Positions 40,558-46,098 of a DNA stretch of 46,098 nt are shown piece by piece. A model generated the notes under the pieces. That model did not search any database and was not told the origin of the DNA. It worked only from the letters and a program-made list of their open reading frames with translations. The stretch spans positions 1 through 46,098 of IMG/VR virus record IMGVR_UViG_3300043777_000169. The stretch is one strand, 5' to 3'. Source of the stretch: a virus. Each line of letters opens with the position of its first letter. The stretch's first letter is position 1. Position numbers and translations under genes: made by a program.

Positions 40558-40563
40558 TTTTTC

Positions 40564-40592
40564 TTGACATGTAGAACGTAATACCTTACATT
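40564..40592 (+). promoter_or_regulatory. rightward promoter with leaderless geometry
   Basis: A perfect TTGACA (40564-40569), 17-bp spacer and TACATT (40587-40592) lie exactly 7 nt before ATG 40600. The start site would coincide with or abut the ATG, so no ribosome site is needed and none is present. The same spacing (17, then 7) occurs at 849-885. Confidence 0.65.
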
Positions 40593-40599
40593 CAGCGCC

Positions 40600-40917
40600 A
40601 TGTTTACGAGAACCTGCGCTCTTGGCGACTGCTCAAAAGAATTTCAAACCGACAACCCACGCAAGATGCACTGCTCGAAGCAGCACACGATTCTGGACGG
40701 GGTGCGTCGGCATCGCGCAAAACGCCGCAAGGGCGGCGGGGGTGGTGGTGGCAACGGCGGCGGCGGCGGCGAGCCTACTTTGTTCGACACGATAACCCCT
40801 GCCGATTCAAGGGCCATCTATGTACCGGATACCTGTTATCGGACACCCGATGAGGAGCCCAGCCGCAAACCCGCAGTACCCGCAGAGGGCAAAAGTCATG
40901 GCCGGAGGGTTGCGTGA
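40600..40917 (+). CDS. zinc-finger protein with Gly-rich tract, 105 aa
   Basis: A 105-aa protein from a leaderless-type promoter. The N-terminal part, CALGDCSKEFQTDNPRKMHC with a following SKQH, gives a C-x4-C...C...H zinc finger of the kind seen in small phage proteins. Then come a strong basic patch (RRHRAKRRK), a 15-residue Gly-rich tract and a polar tail. It likely binds nucleic acid. Its stop overlaps the next start (GTGA). Confidence 0.7.
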   Translation: MFTRTCALGDCSKEFQTDNPRKMHCSKQHTILDGVRRHRAKRRKGGGGGGGNGGGGGEPTLFDTITPADSRAIYVPDTCYRTPDEEPSRKPAVPAEGKSHGRRVA

Positions 40918-41411
40918 ACTCCACCTCCCGGTTGCTTCTTCTGGCCGCGACCTTCGCCGTGATCCCGGCTCTCGTCGCCTTCGTTCCGCGGTCCTTCCAA
41001 CCTGAAGCCCTTCAGCGTATAACTCTCCCCGCCGCGCTTCCCCAGGAGCCCGAGCGAGTGAACCTGACCGAGAGGGTGTTAACTCACCTGGAGAAGGCCG
41101 AAAAAAAAGAAATCGATCCGTGGTATCGCGATGACATCCGCATCGCGTGGATCACAACCCTGTGGGCGCAAAACGGCGTGCCGGACTGGTCCTTCCACCG
41201 GCAGTCGCCGCCGCACGTCGCCGCCACCTACCAAGTTCTCGGCTGCCATCCCGACCAGGTCTGGGCGCGCATCCTAGCGCAGCGCCAAGCCAAGCTCGGA
41301 GATTTGTACTCGCCTGTGTTTGAAGGATTGGCGAAGCGCAAGCCGGTTCGCTCTGTGACTCTCGCGGAGTTTGAGCAACGCAGATTCGAGCAGCGGAAAA
41401 ACGCTGCCTAA
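40914..41411 (+). CDS. protein with N-terminal signal or membrane segment, 165 aa
   Basis: GTG 40914 in a GTGA overlap. Residues 1-25 are a hydrophobic segment (STSRLLLLAATFAVIPALVA), either a signal anchor or an export signal. The soluble part is charged and aromatic (TERVLTHLEKAEKKEIDPWY, DIRIAWITTLWAQNGVPDWS) with no known motif. A strong hairpin follows the gene. It may sit in the inner membrane and act on host surface or envelope processes; unassigned. Confidence 0.6.
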   Translation: MNSTSRLLLLAATFAVIPALVAFVPRSFQPEALQRITLPAALPQEPERVNLTERVLTHLEKAEKKEIDPWYRDDIRIAWITTLWAQNGVPDWSFHRQSPPHVAATYQVLGCHPDQVWARILAQRQAKLGDLYSPVFEGLAKRKPVRSVTLAEFEQRRFEQRKNAA

Positions 41412-41418
41412 AAACATT

Positions 41419-41446
41419 CGGCGCGAGAGCTAGAACTCTCGCGCCG
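41419..41446 (+). terminator. 11-bp perfect hairpin
   Basis: Perfect 11-bp arms CGGCGCGAGAG and CTCTCGCGCCG around the 6-nt loop CTAGAA, 8 bp after the preceding stop. No T-tract follows, so termination would be factor-assisted or partial; it may also protect the message end. Confidence 0.55.
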
Positions 41447-41468
41447 GGGACAACTTCGAGTAACCAGC

Positions 41469-41867
41469 GTGGCGACTCAAACGGCAGCATCCCACAATCC
41501 GGCTGTGCGTTCAAGTGGAAAAGTAGGAAATTCCTCTGCCCGCCGCAATCTCGCTCTAGCCGCCTCTATCGCCCGCGCCGTGGGCATGGTTCCCACCTGG
41601 CCGAACGTCCAAACCATCCGACTCGCCGTCGAGTCCGAAGCCGTTCATAGCGGAATCGCTGAGCGCCAGGCTGCCGCACTCATCGTCACCGCTGCGCAAG
41701 AAATCTCGCCTGCTTCCGGCGGCGGCTTAGTCCCACCATCGAAGTGGGAACAGCGTCAAGCCTTCCGCAAAAACGATATCGACCGTTTCTGGTTTGAGGA
41801 CGCGCGCTGGCGCATGAAGGCCTCGTACTGGAAACTCCTGGAGCTGCTGCAGGCGGAGGCGAGTTGA
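41469..41867 (+). CDS. hypothetical helical protein, 132 aa
   Basis: From GTG 41469. A helical protein with a low-complexity start, then GMVPTWPNVQTIRLAVESEA, a conserved-looking QAAALIVTAAQEISP and a C-terminal NDIDRFWFEDARWRMK motif. The W-F-E-D-x-R-W end resembles a recurring small phage or plasmid protein type in soil bacteria, function unknown. Its stop overlaps the next start as TTGA. Confidence 0.65.
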   Translation: MATQTAASHNPAVRSSGKVGNSSARRNLALAASIARAVGMVPTWPNVQTIRLAVESEAVHSGIAERQAAALIVTAAQEISPASGGGLVPPSKWEQRQAFRKNDIDRFWFEDARWRMKASYWKLLELLQAEAS

Positions 41868-42121
41868 ACGGCCACATCAAATTTTTCAAGGAGAGCGAAG
41901 GTTGGGGAATGATCGAGGCTGCCGACAAACGCGGTGATGTTTTCTTCCATGTGAGCCATCTGTCGGAAGATGGAACTCCGCGCGAAGGAATGGCCGTCGA
42001 GTACAGCTTGAATCCTGACTATCCCAAGCGGCGCACTCTCCCCGGCAGTCTGAAACTTCTGGGCAAGTTGGCATACGTCCCGATTGACGCACCACGAAAG
42101 GCGGTAGCCCATGGCGACTAA
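41864..42121 (+). CDS. cold-shock-domain protein
   Basis: An 85-aa single-stranded nucleic-acid binding protein of the cold-shock type. TTG 41864 gives the expected N-terminus MNGHIKFFKESEGWGMIEA. RNP1 is present as EGWGMIE, and RNP2 as DVFFHVSHL. The strand with GMAVEYSLNPDYPKRR follows. The tail extends beyond the domain. Such proteins melt RNA structure and could act as an RNA chaperone or anti-terminator during infection. Coupled by a TTGA overlap to the gene before it. Confidence 0.85.
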   Translation: MNGHIKFFKESEGWGMIEAADKRGDVFFHVSHLSEDGTPREGMAVEYSLNPDYPKRRTLPGSLKLLGKLAYVPIDAPRKAVAHGD

Positions 42122-42326
42122 ATACGGCTTCGCGGAGAGAGCGGCATTCGGCACCTACGTCGAAGCGGCATTACAGGAGCACCACCGCTGGCAGCACGCG
42201 GCGGAATATGCGCTGATCAAGGAAGTGATCTACGAGGTGCAGCAGTTGCCGAAATGCCGTCCCCAAAACGGAAGGCTGTTTGACCTGGCTCCGGCGCATC
42301 TGCGCGAAATGGTGATCCCCCAATGA
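42111..42326 (+). CDS. hypothetical helical protein, 71 aa
   Basis: A 71-aa, mainly helical protein (FAERAAFGTYVEAALQEHHR, WQHAAEYALIKEVIYEVQQL). It overlaps the cold-shock gene end by 11 bp and the next gene by an ATGA junction. No motif recognised. Confidence 0.65.
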   Translation: MATKYGFAERAAFGTYVEAALQEHHRWQHAAEYALIKEVIYEVQQLPKCRPQNGRLFDLAPAHLREMVIPQ

Positions 42327-42580
42327 ATTTGCTGACTGAGTCGTCTCCAACCATCTCAGCCAGCCTCCAGGGCGGCAAGACCCCCGTCCCCACCGCCCTG
42401 GAGTTTTCTGTTGCGTCCCTCGAAACCCGAGTGGACTTCATGCGGTACTGCGAGCACTGCGGAGAAGAAACGCAGTTCAACGCCGGATGGTTTTCGCTCG
42501 CAGGGCTGATCGGAGTTTGTTTGCAGTGTGGAACCCCAGATGTGGCGGAGTACACGCGAGAGAATTCGGAGGTCGCATGA
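42323..42580 (+). CDS. zinc-ribbon protein, 85 aa
   Basis: An 85-aa protein. The N-terminal 35 residues are polar and possibly disordered. The C-terminal half carries a zinc ribbon: RYCEHCGEETQFNAGWF, then GVCLQCGTPD about 20 residues on. Linked on both sides by ATGA overlaps, so it is co-translated with the genes around it. It probably binds protein or nucleic acid. Confidence 0.7.
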   Translation: MNLLTESSPTISASLQGGKTPVPTALEFSVASLETRVDFMRYCEHCGEETQFNAGWFSLAGLIGVCLQCGTPDVAEYTRENSEVA

Positions 42581-42816
42581 AGAAGCGGCCCTTCAATTTC
42601 GAGTGGACGTTCTCGTCGCGAGTGCGCGAACGGAAATGCGTGAGCTGCTCGACGCTCACGCCGGGATTTCTCACCCTGGCCAACGGCATTCGTAAGCCAC
42701 TTTGCTCAACCTGTTTTTTGTCTCAAATGAAACCTTCCGCGCTATCGGCCCGGAAGAAGCCCACGTCTGCGCCTCCGTGCGAGGCCGCGAGATCGGAGCA
42801 ACTTCGCCTATGTTGA
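42577..42816 (+). CDS. small zinc-ribbon protein, 79 aa
   Basis: From ATG 42577 in an ATGA overlap. A basic start ([20 protein letters not shown]) leads into [12 protein letters not shown] and [10 protein letters not shown], two C-x2-C pairs in a short ribbon, followed by a Ser/Pro/Ala tail. Overlaps the next gene by 7 bp. Unknown role. Confidence 0.65.
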   Translation: MKKRPFNFEWTFSSRVRERKCVSCSTLTPGFLTLANGIRKPLCSTCFLSQMKPSALSARKKPTSAPPCEAARSEQLRLC

Positions 42817-43619
42817 CCTTCCATGGAAAGCAGCAACTCAAAGACGAGCGCATCGCTCAGGTGCGCGCGCATCGCCTGGCCGATCAACTGGTGAAGGGCC
42901 AGTACTGGCAAGACGGCAAAGGCTGCGCTGTCGGTTGCACCATTCACAGCAGCGATCACCGGGCCTACGAGACCGAACTCGGGATCCCGGTCGAGTTGGC
43001 CTATCTCGAAGACAACATCTTCGAGAACCTCTCGAACGGCAAAGCCATGATGTGGCCTGAACGTTTTCTGCAGGCGATCCCGGTGGGCGTCGACCTGCGT
43101 GCGACGCACATTAACAAACGCCTGGTGCTCGCCTGGCTCACCGACGAGACGCGAGGCCTGGTGCCGCGCATTCGAAACGAAGAGACGAAGAAGTTGGCGC
43201 TCGAGCTCGTCGATTTTTTGAAACAAGGGATAGCTGAGCCGTCGCCAACGCTTCCGCCAGCCCTTCTTAGGGATCTCGCCGATCGCGCCTATCTCGCCGA
43301 TCTCGCCTATCGCGCCTATCTCGCCGATCTCGCCTATCGCGCCTATCTCGCCGATCTCGCCGATCTCGCCTATCGCGCCGATCTCGCCGATCTCGCCTAT
43401 CTCGCCTATCGCGCCGATCTCGCCTATCGCGCCGATCTCGCCGATCTCGCCGATCTCGCCTATCGCGCCGATCTCGCCGATCTCGCCTATCTCGCCTATC
43501 GCGCCGATCGCGCCGATCTCGCCTATCGCGCCTATCTCGCCGAAATATTTTTGGAAGTGCTCGCCGCTAGCGCGCCGAGCACTTCCCCGTCGCCGGCAGC
43601 AACGCGAGGAGCCAAGTGA
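42810..43619 (+). CDS. phage protein with tripeptide-repeat tail, 269 aa
   Basis: ATG 42810 begins [20 protein letters not shown]. The first 150 residues match a recurrent phage protein type recognised by [20 protein letters not shown] and a following [14 protein letters not shown]. Members often end in long simple repeats of unknown purpose (for example WSAA-type). Here residues 155-244 are 30 tripeptides of the form (D or Y)(L or R)A, then a short helix and a Ser/Pro/Ala end. The Cys/His cluster in [13 protein letters not shown] may bind metal. Function of the family is unknown. The repeat may act as a length-variable spacer. Confidence 0.75.
   Translation: MLTFHGKQQLKDERIAQVRAHRLADQLVKGQYWQDGKGCAVGCTIHSSDHRAYETELGIPVELAYLEDNIFENLSNGKAMMWPERFLQAIPVGVDLRATHINKRLVLAWLTDETRGLVPRIRNEETKKLALELVDFLKQGIAEPSPTLPPALLRDLADRAYLADLAYRAYLADLAYRAYLADLADLAYRADLADLAYLAYRADLAYRADLADLADLAYRADLADLAYLAYRADRADLAYRAYLAEIFLEVLAASAPSTSPSPAATRGAK
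43272..43541 (+). repeat. 30 x 9-bp coding minisatellite
   Basis: Thirty tandem units of (G/T)AT-C(T/G)C-GCC without a single other change. Only two positions vary, giving DLA (14), YRA (8), YLA (6) and DRA (2). Units 10-16 and 20-26 are identical in order, a 63-bp copy shifted by 90 bp. Total absence of synonymous change points to recent or continuing expansion. Confidence 0.95.
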
Positions 43620-44104
43620 TGCACCCCGAACTCCTCAACCTCTGGCTCTTCTCCCGGACGATCGTGAAGGTCGCGCTAATGACGAGCCTCGGACCGTTCG
43701 TGCTGTGCGCGTGGCTTCGCTCGATGGGCGCGAAATTCTGGTGTCCACTCACGATTGGCAATCGGTATCGAGTCGAGGGCTACCACACTGGCGATTTTGT
43801 TGGAGAAGTCGAGCGCGCCAATCGAGATATCGCACTGGTCCGCGTGACCGATCCGATGCGGCCAATGCCTCGCGTGCTCAACCGCTGCTGTTTTCCTGAG
43901 TGCATCCGCGAAGACTTTCACTTCGGCGATCACGAGTTCGTGCGCGTGCGCGAAGGTGTATTGCTTGAAGTCTCATGGCGTGCGGCAAGGTTTGTTCCGA
44001 TCTTGCTTGAACAAGTTTCCGGGAGCGGGCAGTTAGCCTCAAATGTGATGCCGTTGAAGAACCGGGCAACAAGCCCGCCCCGGAAAATGAGGAGGAGAGC
44101 GTGA
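43619..44104 (+). CDS. protein with N-terminal membrane segment, 161 aa
   Basis: ATG 43619 (TGATG junction). The first 35 residues hold a hydrophobic span ([20 protein letters not shown]), followed by a soluble part with [20 protein letters not shown], a Cys pair ([12 protein letters not shown]) and a basic end. It may be inner-membrane-anchored with a cytoplasmic domain. No family recognised; the upstream GTG is an alternative start. Confidence 0.6.
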   Translation: MHPELLNLWLFSRTIVKVALMTSLGPFVLCAWLRSMGAKFWCPLTIGNRYRVEGYHTGDFVGEVERANRDIALVRVTDPMRPMPRVLNRCCFPECIREDFHFGDHEFVRVREGVLLEVSWRAARFVPILLEQVSGSGQLASNVMPLKNRATSPPRKMRRRA

Positions 44105-44295
44105 TGCCTGAGCACTTCACCCGCAACACCGTCTCCGCCGAGTTCTGGTGCGGCAAGTGCCAGAAGCGCACCCAGCACCGGATCGACGACAAGCGGAAAG
44201 GTCCGTGCTTGAACTGCATCGCGAAGCTGAACGCGCAGCACGAAACGAAGATCGCTGAAGCGGAGTACGAGCGTCAGAGGGAGTTGTTTCGATGA
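44104..44295 (+). CDS. small zinc-ribbon protein, 63 aa
   Basis: ATG 44104 after a GAGGAGAG site. The ribbon is EFWCGKCQKRTQHRIDD, then GPCLNCIAKLN; the tail is a charged helix (AEAEYERQRELFR). Linked by TGATG to the gene before and by ATGA to the gene after. A nucleic-acid or protein adaptor by general form. Confidence 0.7.
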   Translation: MPEHFTRNTVSAEFWCGKCQKRTQHRIDDKRKGPCLNCIAKLNAQHETKIAEAEYERQRELFR

Positions 44296-44597
44296 AAAAC
44301 AAATTTGCCAAGCTATCCCCGCCGCAGGACGGAACGACTTACGAGCTGCAGGAAATTTATCTCGAAAACAAACCGGGCGAGCCGGCGGAATTTTCCCTTT
44401 TCATGTATCGCGTCACCGGCAAACGGGTTGAACGCTTCATTCACACACTGGATGCCGCCACCAGAGAGGAAGCCACCGAAATGATGCGCGAGATTGCGGA
44501 TCGGCCCGATGTGGTGCTGATCGACGAGCATCGGAAGCCAATGGAGAAGCAATGGGAAAAAGAGCAGGAGTCAAATTCAGAGAAACAATCTTCGTGA
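44292..44597 (+). CDS. hypothetical protein, 101 aa
   Basis: A 101-aa alpha/beta protein (TYELQEIYLENKPGEPAEFS, FMYRVTGKRVERFIHTLDAA, then the helix REEATEMMREIADRPD). The C-terminal tail is Lys/Glu/Gln-rich. ATGA overlap with the preceding gene; overlaps the next by 46 bp. Unknown function. Confidence 0.65.
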   Translation: MKNKFAKLSPPQDGTTYELQEIYLENKPGEPAEFSLFMYRVTGKRVERFIHTLDAATREEATEMMREIADRPDVVLIDEHRKPMEKQWEKEQESNSEKQSS

Positions 44598-44746
44598 AAT
44601 GGATTGAGACGAACGATCCAACAACTCCCTACCGCGAAGTAGTCGACGACCCGGAAGAAGCGGGTGAAATCGGAGAAGTGGTGCTTATCGGTGAATACAA
44701 ATACGTACGAACGCGGCAAGTGCGCATGGTTCCCAAGGTGAGCTGA
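44552..44746 (+). CDS. hypothetical protein, 64 aa
   Basis: A 64-aa strand-rich, charged protein (GVKFRETIFVKWIETNDPTT, EIGEVVLIGEYKYVRTRQVR) from ATG 44552 with a GGAGAAG site. It is nested in the end of the preceding gene. It looks like a small barrel-type domain but is not recognised. Confidence 0.6.
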   Translation: MGKRAGVKFRETIFVKWIETNDPTTPYREVVDDPEEAGEIGEVVLIGEYKYVRTRQVRMVPKVS

Positions 44747-44753
44747 CAACCGC

Positions 44754-44960
44754 ATGTGTGACCACATCAAACTCTCGAACGGCGATTCCTTCCTGGTCTG
44801 CGGCCTCCGCACCTTCCGCAAGTTCTGCGCCTGCGGACGTCAAGCCACGCTTCTCTGTGACTGGAAAGTTCCCCGTCGTCCGCGACCTGGTCCATGCACA
44901 GCACAACTCCCTGCGGCTTCTCCGGCAACGATCGCAACACGTCCTGCACCTGGTTGTTGA
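44754..44960 (+). CDS. short cysteine-rich protein, convergent with exonuclease gene
   Basis: A 68-aa protein from ATG 44754. Its first 40 residues match a short phage zinc-protein type: MCDHIKLSNGDSFLVCGLRT, then KFCACGRQATLLCDWKVP. The last part (RRPRPGPCTAQLPAASPATI) lies opposite the C-terminal codons of the YqaJ exonuclease on the other strand, 44767-44960. One of the two genes is probably shorter in function than its open frame, or both ends are tolerated tails. Confidence 0.6.
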   Translation: MCDHIKLSNGDSFLVCGLRTFRKFCACGRQATLLCDWKVPRRPRPGPCTAQLPAASPATIATRPAPGC

Positions 44961-45546
44961 AGTGGACCACTTCGGCTTCGAGTTTAGCCACGAGCGCGTC
45001 GTCCCGGTAGAAGCGCCGCACGAACAGTTGTAGGTGTTGCGGCAATCGCGGATCAAACGATACGAAATCGCACCAGTCCCGCCCGGTGCAGCTCAGCTCC
45101 GCGAGCATCTGCGGACAGTGCTCCAAAGGGATTGTCCCGCTCAGCATCCAGCCTAAGTGCGTTGTTGTGTTCGGGCACTTGATCTGGATCAGCCCGTCTT
45201 CATCGACCAGGCCATCCGGGGAAGCGGCGAAGCGGGCAATGTCGGGATGCAATACCAGGCCGCAAGTCTCGACCAGGACGTCGCGGTGCATCTCGTAGGC
45301 GGCGCGCGCGAAGGGCTCCTGGTCCCGGCCCCACTGCATCTCCAAGGTGACGTAGTGGGGGTAGGGTTCTCCGGTCAGAATCTCGACGATCAATTCCTGG
45401 CGGTAGTGCGCACGCTCGGCCTTCTCTTCCTTGTTCACCTTCATCGCGACGACCTCGCCACAGCGGGAGGCGGTGACCAGGCCGCAGCGGGCTCGCGCCC
45501 AGAGCTTGCTTCCCTGTTCGAGTTGGATGAGTTCGGCGGGGCTCAT
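44767..45546 (-). CDS. YqaJ-type viral exonuclease
   Basis: A 259-aa nuclease of the lambda-exonuclease/YqaJ kind (PD-(D/E)XK fold), which chews 5' ends so that an annealing protein can pair strands. Motifs: RCGLVTASR (20-28), GRDQEPFARAAYE with Glu77, SPDGL with Asp111, and GLIQIKCPN with Lys123. The usual acidic residue of the last motif is Gln121. The C-terminal 45 residues are Arg/Gly-rich (RRRRTCGRCGGRRPGRNRRS) and overlap the opposing short gene. Its ATG overlaps the stop of the annealing-protein gene (ATGA), so the two are co-translated. Confidence 0.9.
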   Translation of the reverse strand: MSPAELIQLEQGSKLWARARCGLVTASRCGEVVAMKVNKEEKAERAHYRQELIVEILTGEPYPHYVTLEMQWGRDQEPFARAAYEMHRDVLVETCGLVLHPDIARFAASPDGLVDEDGLIQIKCPNTTTHLGWMLSGTIPLEHCPQMLAELSCTGRDWCDFVSFDPRLPQHLQLFVRRFYRDDALVAKLEAEVVHFNNQVQDVLRSLPEKPQGVVLCMDQVADDGELSSHREAWLDVRRRRTCGRCGGRRPGRNRRSRV

Positions 45547-46098
45547 CGCAGTTCCTTCTTCCTGGCGTCCTTGGCTGCAATGAAGGCCTCCAGCGCGGGT
45601 CGGTCGTTGAATTTCTTGGCTTCATTCCCGGCGCTCAGATAGCGGCCGCGAAGCTCTTCAATGGTTTGCGAGTTGGCGATCTCGAAACACAGCTTGCGCA
45701 CGCGGTCGTTGTGCATGGGAGTGTATTCCGCGCGTGGAGCGATGGCGTTCGAGTTGCTATCCATTTCTTCCGCCGGAGTGGGGGCGTATCCAGCCATGAC
45801 CACCACCCAGGCAAGTACGTTGCGCAGGGCTTTGGCTTGGGCGCGGGTCTGAGCCATCGAGCGAAGCTGAAACAACGGCTTGTCTTTCCACTTCTGCTCG
45901 TCGTCGAGGCACATGGCTTGGGCTGCGGAGATGACTTGCCCGTCGGCGCGGATCGCTTCGGCGTGGCACTCGTAGCCCCGCACCCGGCCTTGTTCAATGT
46001 AGTTGGTGGTGCGCGCCGCCACGGTGACTCCGTAGAAGCGGCCCAAGGTCTGCCAGTCTTCGAACTGGAGGAAGGTCTTGCCATTGATGACGACTTTC
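45543..46098 (-). CDS. putative single-strand annealing protein, main part (continues at 1)
   Basis: The conserved body of the gene that begins at 179. The joined sequence reads KVVINGKTFLQFEDWQTLGR, then an alpha/beta region (YIEQGRVRGYECHAEAIR), PLFQLRSMAQTRAQAKALRN, VLAWVVVMAGYAPTPAEEM and a helical tail. The MAQTRA...KALR helix and the APTPAEEM ending mark a recurrent phage protein placed before YqaJ nucleases. An annealing (SSAP) role is inferred by analogy with Red-type pairs. About 241 aa in total. It forms a two-gene end-recombination unit with the exonuclease. Confidence 0.7.
   Translation of the reverse strand, partial: KVVINGKTFLQFEDWQTLGRFYGVTVAARTTNYIEQGRVRGYECHAEAIRADGQVISAAQAMCLDDEQKWKDKPLFQLRSMAQTRAQAKALRNVLAWVVVMAGYAPTPAEEMDSNSNAIAPRAEYTPMHNDRVRKLCFEIANSQTIEELRGRYLSAGNEAKKFNDRPALEAFIAAKDARKKELR

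Noticed and set aside
43272-43541. Short tandem repeats considered as a CRISPR array
   Set aside because: Units are 9 bp, contiguous and in frame, with no spacers.
1-46098. tRNA and rRNA genes
   Set aside because: No cloverleaf or conserved rRNA stretch was noticed by eye; a dedicated tRNA scan would be needed to exclude one.

Overview
The window looks like one nearly complete tailed-phage (Caudoviricetes) genome of about 46.09 kb. The two ends belong together. The last 9 bases (46090-46098) repeat the first 9, and one leftward gene runs in frame off position 1 and re-enters at position 46098. The contig therefore represents a circular or circularly permuted molecule, cut inside a recombination gene. 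The host is probably a soil Acidobacteriota-like bacterium. This is an inference from the GC-rich coding style and from five phage proteins whose Sec signal peptides all end in A-x-A/G followed by Gln.

Layout. (1) A leftward recombination operon starts at a promoter near 803-831. It carries three small genes (486-725, 302-493, 154-309), then a putative single-strand annealing protein (179 to 1, continuing 46098 to 45543) and a YqaJ-type exonuclease (45546-44767). (2) Rightward from the same control region lie a tiny basic protein, an FkbM-type methyltransferase, small unknowns and a small serine recombinase with an adjacent 26-bp crossover-like site. (3) The packaging and head block (3777-19212) holds small and large terminase, a Phd/YefM-like protein, portal, scaffold, major capsid protein and connector candidates. 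(4) Virion and tail genes (19219-37399) include a 1108-aa protein with a carbohydrate-binding-like region, a GNAT, three low-complexity proteins of ejection-protein type, and four large exported appendage or spike proteins. No tape measure, tail tube or sheath gene is recognisable, so a podovirus-like particle is the best guess. (5) The lysis block (37405-38466) has a lytic transglycosylase and small hydrophobic proteins. (6) A leftward zinc-ribbon gene (38467-38856) sits behind a 24-bp perfect palindrome. (7) A rightward accessory region (38967-44960) consists of about 18 short, often 4-nt-overlapping genes. It includes a probable Acb2/Tad1-type nucleotide sponge split by a -1 frameshift, a cold-shock protein, many zinc-ribbon proteins and a protein with a 30-unit tripeptide minisatellite. 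Its last gene runs head-on into the exonuclease gene.

No DNA polymerase, helicase, primase, tRNA or CRISPR array was recognised, so replication probably relies on the host. The features most worth following up are the recombinase with its 26-bp dyad, a gene nested inside the scaffold gene, the frameshifted Acb2/Tad1-like gene, the binary 9-bp minisatellite, the paired operators, and the cassette of five signal-peptide-bearing structural proteins.
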